Shown one piece after another: positions 7,316-11,206 of a stretch of 11,206 nucleotides of DNA (positions within the stretch are counted from its first letter, which is position 1; every line of letters begins with the position of its first letter). Under the pieces are notes generated by a model, which was not told the origin of the DNA, searched no databases, and worked only from the letters and a program-made list of their open reading frames with translations. Location: NCBI GenBank assembly GCA_015350385.1, contig WNKI01000001.1, forward strand, positions 5,831,846 to 5,843,051. Reading direction: 5' to 3'. The position numbers and the translations under genes are program-made. The stretch comes from Aculops lycopersici (Eukaryota; Arthropoda; Arachnida; Trombidiformes; Eriophyidae).

Positions 7316-8887
7316 ATGGACTCTCTCCTGGAGGAGGTTCGTAACCTCCACGAGGAACGAGACAAACTAGAGATGGATATTGTTGAAGAAATGTTAGCCA
7401 AGAAAGCCGGACACAAAGAAAGAATTGATAGCGAGCACAGGCAGAAGATATTATTGCAAAAATACATGAGCATAAGTGGCGAACTCTTGAAGTATTACGA
7501 GAATATTGGAAACAAGTCGCCGGTTGCTACCATCGATGTCAAGGAGGGCGGCGACATGACTAATGCCATCACAGACTTTTACATATCCCTTAAGAGAATC
7601 AGAGAAATCTCAAGTGACGAACCAAGCGATCCGTCCGTGCTGATCGCGGCTACTGCTGCACCTTCAAACGACATCGATCCCGAGCACGAAGCTTCAGATC
7701 CATCCTCGATAGCGACTAAACCCGCCGAGCCAGAGATCAAAACAAACCTCGTCGAGTTCACCGACGAAGAGGCTTATGGTAGATACCTTGACCTGACACA
7801 ATGTCACGAAGCTTTCTTGCAGGTCATCAAGAGAGAAGAGGTTAAGCCCAATTATTTGGCTTTCCTAGATAAATTTGACCACTTTGCTGACATCGAGCGA
7901 GAACTCAAACTAAGTACGGCTTACACAACTTACGTTCAGATGATGCTCGATTATTTTAGAGACTACAGTCGCCGAGCCAAGCCTTTATTTGACTACGAAA
8001 GTTTTGAGGCCAAAACCCATGCGGCGTTTGTAAAACAATGGGACTCTAAGGCTGTGCCAGGCTGGTTTACGGAGGCAGACCGGGAAAAGGCAACAAATGA
8101 GCCCATGATCGAGTTAGAGTCGTACAAATCTCACGACCAATTAATGGAACTTGGTCTAGACTGTCTCAAGAGTGAGCTCCAAGTTCGAGGCTTGAAGTGT
8201 GGTGGCTCATTAGAGGAAAGAGCCAAAAGATTATGGGCAGTTCGTGGCAAGTCGCCCGAAGAGATTGACGCATCGCTTAAAGCTGTCCCGGTTTTGGGCA
8301 AGAAAGGCAAGAGGAAGTCTACGATTGAACCATATAGTATCGCAGCCATTGAAGCCAAAATACTAGCATATGCCGGATATTACACCGACTACCGGGCCGC
8401 CACAATCGAGAATGTCCAACGTAAACAAGCGAGAACTGTTGAGGAGAGGAACGAATCTGACGAGGATCTCAGTGACATTGAGGAGGAGGAGAATGATGGC
8501 AACAATGTGATATATAATCCCAAAAATCTACCCCTTGGTTGGGACGACAAACCAATACCCTATTGGTTGTACAAGTTACACGGTCTTAATTTAACTTTTA
8601 CCTGTGAGATATGTGGCAACGCCACCTACAAGGGACCAAAGACATTCCAGCGCCACTTTGCGGAATGGCGCCACGCCAACGGAATGAGATGTTTGGGTAT
8701 CCCGAATACGGCTCACTTTGCGAACATCACAAAGATTGAGGATGCCATAAGTTTGTGGGAAAAATTGAAGGCTGAGAAGCATAAGGATGGAACTCAGGTG
8801 CAGAATGATGAGGAGTTTGAAGATTCAAGAGGCAATGTTGTCAACAAGAAGACTTACGAAGACCTGAAGCGGCAAGGTTTGCTATGA
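7316..8887 (+). CDS. SF3A3: Splicing factor 3a subunit 3 (SF3a60), complete and intron-free
   Basis: Subunit of the SF3a complex in the U2 snRNP, required for prespliceosome assembly in the nucleus (yeast Prp9, Drosophila noisette). The 523-residue protein follows the family order throughout. It starts with the charged helical N-terminus and has the SF3a60 binding region near 77-100 (TDFYISLKRIREI). NLVEFTDEEAYGRYLDL follows at about 144-160, then a SAP-like segment at about 270-312 containing LGLKSEL-type and LKCGGSLEERAKRL sequence, and an acidic linker at about 378-394. Near the C-terminus are NPKNLPLGWDDKPIPYWLYK at 401-420 and a matrin/U1-type zinc finger with C430, C433, H447 and H453. 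It ends NKKTYEDLKRQGLL. Human SF3A3 is 501 residues; the extra length sits in the Ser/Pro/Ala-rich linker at about 100-143. The ATG is chosen because the N-terminus aligns with the family start; it has A at -3 and G at +4. It is divergent from EMX and convergent with the His-rich gene. Confidence 0.97.
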   Translation: MDSLLEEVRNLHEERDKLEMDIVEEMLAKKAGHKERIDSEHRQKILLQKYMSISGELLKYYENIGNKSPVATIDVKEGGDMTNAITDFYISLKRIREISSDEPSDPSVLIAATAAPSNDIDPEHEASDPSSIATKPAEPEIKTNLVEFTDEEAYGRYLDLTQCHEAFLQVIKREEVKPNYLAFLDKFDHFADIERELKLSTAYTTYVQMMLDYFRDYSRRAKPLFDYESFEAKTHAAFVKQWDSKAVPGWFTEADREKATNEPMIELESYKSHDQLMELGLDCLKSELQVRGLKCGGSLEERAKRLWAVRGKSPEEIDASLKAVPVLGKKGKRKSTIEPYSIAAIEAKILAYAGYYTDYRAATIENVQRKQARTVEERNESDEDLSDIEEEENDGNNVIYNPKNLPLGWDDKPIPYWLYKLHGLNLTFTCEICGNATYKGPKTFQRHFAEWRHANGMRCLGIPNTAHFANITKIEDAISLWEKLKAEKHKDGTQVQNDEEFEDSRGNVVNKKTYEDLKRQGLL

Positions 8888-8919
8888 GTGTTGTAACAAC
8901 AAAACCACCCAAGGATTGG

Positions 8920-8925
8920 AATAAA
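8920..8925 (+). terminator. Poly(A) signal of SF3A3
   Basis: Canonical AATAAA 33 bases after the TGA stop, followed by a GT-rich stretch at about 8961-8980 that fits a downstream cleavage element. The predicted 3' UTR is therefore only about 50-60 bases. Confidence 0.8.
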
Positions 8926-8977
8926 CACAAGCTAGTCATGAATACAAGGTCTAATTATATTTGTTGGTGTGTTTGTT

Positions 8978-8983
8978 TTTATT
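8978..8983 (-). terminator. Poly(A) signal of the His-rich gene
   Basis: Canonical AATAAA on the minus strand (TTTATT on plus), about 190 bases past the stop at 9170. I saw no other AATAAA on that strand between the stop and this site. It overlaps the end of the GT-rich element that probably serves SF3A3 on the opposite strand. Confidence 0.65.
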
Positions 8984-9169
8984 AATTTGCCTAATCCATA
9001 CTACATTCAACATAAGTGTAACTTGTTCTTCCGCCTTGCTTCAACAGATTCCCGAATTCAATTGAGACTTTCCGATGGTCATCCGGTGATGGCAAAACTG
9101 GTTCCTCATTTTTCTCTACATGATACAGCGAAGCCATCCCTAATTTCCGGTGGTCATTCAAGTGGTCGC

Positions 9170-10084
9170 TTAGATGGCGGCTCCAGCTCCGGCTCCGATT
9201 CCGGCGGCAACCTCGTGCTCGCCAGCGTTGACAGCCTTAATCCTGTTCCTGAGATGTTGATCGTTCTCGGCTCCAATGTGTCCCTCGGCACCAACATCAA
9301 GACCGAATCCGGCGCCGTGGTGCGTGTTATCGGAGTTTCCATGGGCATTACGGAATCCGTCGACGTCATTGACTCCAGTGGTGCGGTCCTGGATGATGGT
9401 GGTGTCTTTGTTGATGGCCTGGTGCTTGTGGATGCCCTCGTTCTCGCCGAAGTTTCCACGGTGGTGGTCGTCATCAAGGTGTCCCTTTAGTCCTAGATGG
9501 CCCGACTTGCCAGCGTGGATTCCTTGGTGGTTGTCGAACTCGTTCTCGGCGCCAATGCCGTTCAAATGCGACTCCTTAGCCCCAATTCCGGCTCCAATAC
9601 TTCCGGCCAAATGTGGACGACGTCCGTGGTGTCCGCGCAATCCCTTGCCGCGTCCACGATGTCCGAGCTTGAGTCCTCCTTGATGACGACCTCCGTGGTG
9701 GATCTTGTTGTGGTGGTTTCCAAGGTGGTGGCGACCGCCGTGATGGTGACCAAAGCCGTCCTCGTGGTCATGGTGGTTGTGGTGTCCTCCGTGGTGGTTG
9801 TGGTGGTGGTTGTGATGGCCTAGATCGCCCTCGTGGTCGTGGTGGTGGTGGTGGAGGTTGTGGTGGCCGCCGAGGTGGTGTCCTAGGCCGTGCTCGTGGT
9901 CATGGTCGAATCCGCCGTGGTGTCCAAGGTGGTGGCCCTCGTGATCGAAGTCGTCGTCGTGGTGGAGGTGCTTCTTGTGTCCATGGCCCTTGAGCCCATG
10001 AAGATGCTTGAGCTTGTTGGCCGAGGCGACGCCAATGATGGCGACTAAGGCAGCTAGAGCTAGGAGGCAGGTGAACTTGTTCAT
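9170..10084 (-). CDS. Secreted His/Gly-rich repeat protein of unknown function
   Basis: The 304-residue protein is complete in one exon. I do not recognise it as a named family. Residues 1-22 form a classic signal peptide: Lys3, a hydrophobic core of Leu/Ala/Val/Ile, and a likely cleavage after ASA. By my count 66 of 304 residues are His, with about 47 of them between residues 27 and 134. That region is an irregular repeat built on a DHE core (residues 47, 62, 83, 106) followed by LGHH/FGHH-type and GGHH segments. A basic Gly/Arg stretch (about 139-157) precedes a more ordinary C-terminal half with repeated GIGA and IGAEN motifs, ending in an Ala/Gly-rich tail. The mature chain has no Cys, Trp or Tyr. 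His clusters commonly bind Zn, Cu or Fe or act as pH switches, so metal sequestration, cuticle or secretion matrix, or an antimicrobial role are all guesses. Codons are mostly C/G-ending, unlike SF3A3, suggesting strong expression. The start has a good CACC context. Confidence 0.88.
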   Translation of the reverse strand: MNKFTCLLALAALVAIIGVASANKLKHLHGLKGHGHKKHLHHDDDFDHEGHHLGHHGGFDHDHEHGLGHHLGGHHNLHHHHHDHEGDLGHHNHHHNHHGGHHNHHDHEDGFGHHHGGRHHLGNHHNKIHHGGRHQGGLKLGHRGRGKGLRGHHGRRPHLAGSIGAGIGAKESHLNGIGAENEFDNHQGIHAGKSGHLGLKGHLDDDHHRGNFGENEGIHKHQAINKDTTIIQDRTTGVNDVDGFRNAHGNSDNTHHGAGFGLDVGAEGHIGAENDQHLRNRIKAVNAGEHEVAAGIGAGAGAAI

Positions 10085-10146
10085 GGTGAAAATAACTATG
10101 TTTTTGGTTGCTTTTTTGATCGATTAATTGACTGATTGATTGATAC

Positions 10147-10160
10147 TGATCAATTGATCA
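10147..10160. repeat. 14-bp perfect palindrome in the 5' UTR of the His-rich gene
   Basis: TGATCAATTGATCA is its own reverse complement. It sits about +10 to +23 from the predicted start. A second TTGATCGATTAATTGA-like block at about 10117-10133 makes a larger imperfect inverted repeat with it, and GATT repeats lie between the two. It could be a dimeric factor site or a UTR hairpin. Confidence 0.6.
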
Positions 10161-10165
10161 AACTC

Positions 10166-10171
10166 GAATGA
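10166..10171 (-). promoter_or_regulatory. Initiator element and probable transcription start of the His-rich gene
   Basis: The minus-strand TCATTC fits the arthropod Initiator TCAKTY exactly, with the A at 10169 as predicted +1. This gives an 85-base 5' UTR to the ATG and the correct distance to the TATA box. No intron is needed. Confidence 0.65.
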
Positions 10172-10194
10172 CAAATTTGGACAGATTTCGTTCG

Positions 10195-10203
10195 CTTTAT
10201 ATA
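10195..10203 (-). promoter_or_regulatory. TATA box of the His-rich gene
   Basis: On the minus strand TATATAAAG. Counting from the Initiator A at 10169, the inner TATAAAG starts at -32, the spacing typical of arthropod TATA promoters. Such promoters are usual for abundant, tissue-restricted secreted or cuticle proteins. Confidence 0.8.
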
Positions 10204-10224
10204 CCTCCTTGAGTGACAGCTTTG

Positions 10225-10266
10225 TCAAGTCAAGTCAAGTCAAATTGAATCGAATCGAATCGAATT
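10225..10266. repeat. Two tandem pentamer repeats upstream of the TATA box
   Basis: Three perfect TCAAG units (10225-10239) are followed by three GAATC units and one degenerate copy (10247-10266). They lie about 56-97 bases upstream of the predicted start of the His-rich gene, where proximal promoter elements normally sit. Confidence 0.75.
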
Positions 10267-10673
10267 GTATCGAATCAATGCCAACTGGACACGGAGTTGG
10301 GCCTCCGGCGACATTTTTTATCCATCTCTCCCTCGGAACGCTTATTCTAAAGCCAATTATCCACCAGAGAGTCTGAAGGTAGAAAGGCAAATCTTTTGTA
10401 CACGATCAAAATGTCAGCAGTCGCAAGTTTGGGAGCCACATAATCAATTAGCCGCCTCACTTGACGCACTTACAGATGGTTGATATTATGCTGTGCAGTC
10501 GCGTTCTATACGCCCATTGAGGGGTTAAGAGAGAGAGGTAGAGTCGAGCAGCTAGGTGCCACTAGCCGCCGATCTAAAGGGAGAGATTAGTGAATCTAGC
10601 ACTAACATTTACCCTCCTAATCGAGGGAGAATTTTGTTCCACATTCCAATCAATTACCTCCACCAACTAGCCG

Positions 10674-10694
10674 AGCTGATGAAGTTCATTAGCT
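10674..10694. repeat. 21-bp near-perfect palindrome
   Basis: AGCTGATGAA and TTCATTAGCT flank a central G. There is one G-T position out of ten pairs. Confidence 0.6.
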
Positions 10695-11068
10695 GGGCTC
10701 GTGAGATGAGAGTGGCCGTGATTAGTTGACCGACTGTCGACTGCTGATGACAAATTGATTAAAGGTTTCAAATCGGATGAGCTAGTGCCAGCTAGTCAAT
10801 CTCTTAATAGCTCTCCCCATTTGATGGTTGCAATTGTCATTTGCTTGCAATTGAATCGAGTCGAAGCAAAGCGCTTGACGCCAACACGTAACCACAACAA
10901 TCGCATGCATAATCCTACTGGCTGCACTTTTACATCGGCAGATGACATCAAAATTGCAAAGGTTGTCCCAGTGTTCATGTGTCTTTTCGGTGACCGGTTG
11001 GTGAAATGTTACGTAATAGAGGGAAAGCAAAAGCGAGGGGTTAACTGGTGACTCATTTCCGCTGCTTA

Positions 11069-11073
<5 letters not shown>

Positions 11074-11102
<29 letters not shown>
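11074..11102. repeat. (GA)14 microsatellite
   Basis: The longest simple repeat in the window, uninterrupted. Confidence 0.92.
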
Positions 11103-11108
<6 letters not shown>

Positions 11109-11206
11109 TAAGTTGCGCGTACGGTACCGCGAGCGCACGACGTACCAACTCCTAGTTTGGTTTGGTTCGTTGGTTCGCCGTAGTTAGTAACGTAACGTCG
11201 CCCTAC

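Larger units (their letters stand above)
10204..11206. other. Upstream and intergenic stretch, no supportable gene
   Basis: Beyond the His-rich promoter I see no recognisable coding frame. It holds the pentamer arrays, a near-perfect 21-bp palindrome at 10674-10694, a (GA)n tract and a GTAAGT donor-like string at 11108-11113. The last might mark the start of a gene outside the window, but nothing confirms it. Confidence 0.5.

Noticed and set aside
6858..7370. 170-codon plus-strand frame overlapping the SF3A3 start
   Set aside because: No recognisable domain and irregular composition, and it runs into the clearly real SF3A3 start in another frame. At most it is an upstream ORF.
9154..9823. 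Open frames opposite and overlapping the His-rich gene, including Val-rich and Thr-rich ones
   Set aside because: They are frame and strand shadows of CAC-rich codons: reverse reading gives GTG Val, shifted reading gives Thr/Pro. They lack signal peptides, domains or their own promoter.
11150..11185. GGTTCGTTGGTTCGCC as a possible tRNA B box
   Set aside because: No matching A box or cloverleaf stems around it. No tRNA could be supported anywhere in the window.
1..11206. CRISPR array, transposon, viral gene or toxin gene
   Set aside because: No regularly spaced repeats with unique spacers, no transposase, integrase or reverse-transcriptase motifs, no long terminal repeats, and no recognisable toxin fold or cysteine scaffold. 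The His-rich mature protein has no Cys.

Overview
The window looks like a compact arthropod nuclear genome. A mite or other chelicerate is possible, but the sequence does not settle the lineage. The evidence is eukaryotic: an Emx/ems-class homeobox gene with arthropod-like homeodomain features and long Gln, His and Ala runs, a spliceosomal SF3A3 gene, AATAAA polyadenylation signals, a TATA plus Initiator promoter, and many microsatellites. I see no bacterial operons, CRISPR array, viral gene or transposase.

Layout. Positions 1-5328 are a long gene-poor stretch lying 3' of the homeobox gene. It holds microsatellites, short perfect inverted repeats and recurring short motifs, and no ORF I can recognise. 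Positions 5329-6417 (minus) encode an EMX/empty-spiracles homeodomain transcription factor. Its N-terminus is unusual and possibly incomplete. Positions 6418-7315 separate it from the divergent SF3A3 gene and contain a pyrimidine-rich (GAGA on minus) tract, direct repeats and an 11-bp inverted repeat. Positions 7316-8887 (plus) encode an intact, intron-free splicing factor 3a subunit 3. Positions 9170-10084 (minus) encode an intron-free, secreted, extremely His/Gly-rich protein with a clear TATA/Initiator promoter. It converges tail-to-tail with SF3A3, and the two poly(A) signals are only about 53 bp apart. Positions 10204-11206 are gene-free upstream sequence with pentamer repeats, an imperfect palindrome and a long (GA)n tract.

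The three genes do not form a pathway. One is a developmental regulator, one a housekeeping splicing factor, and one a probable abundant tissue-specific secreted protein of unknown role. The best candidate for something undescribed is the His-rich secreted protein with its compact promoter. Next come the atypical EMX N-terminus and the pentamer and palindrome structure of the noncoding DNA.
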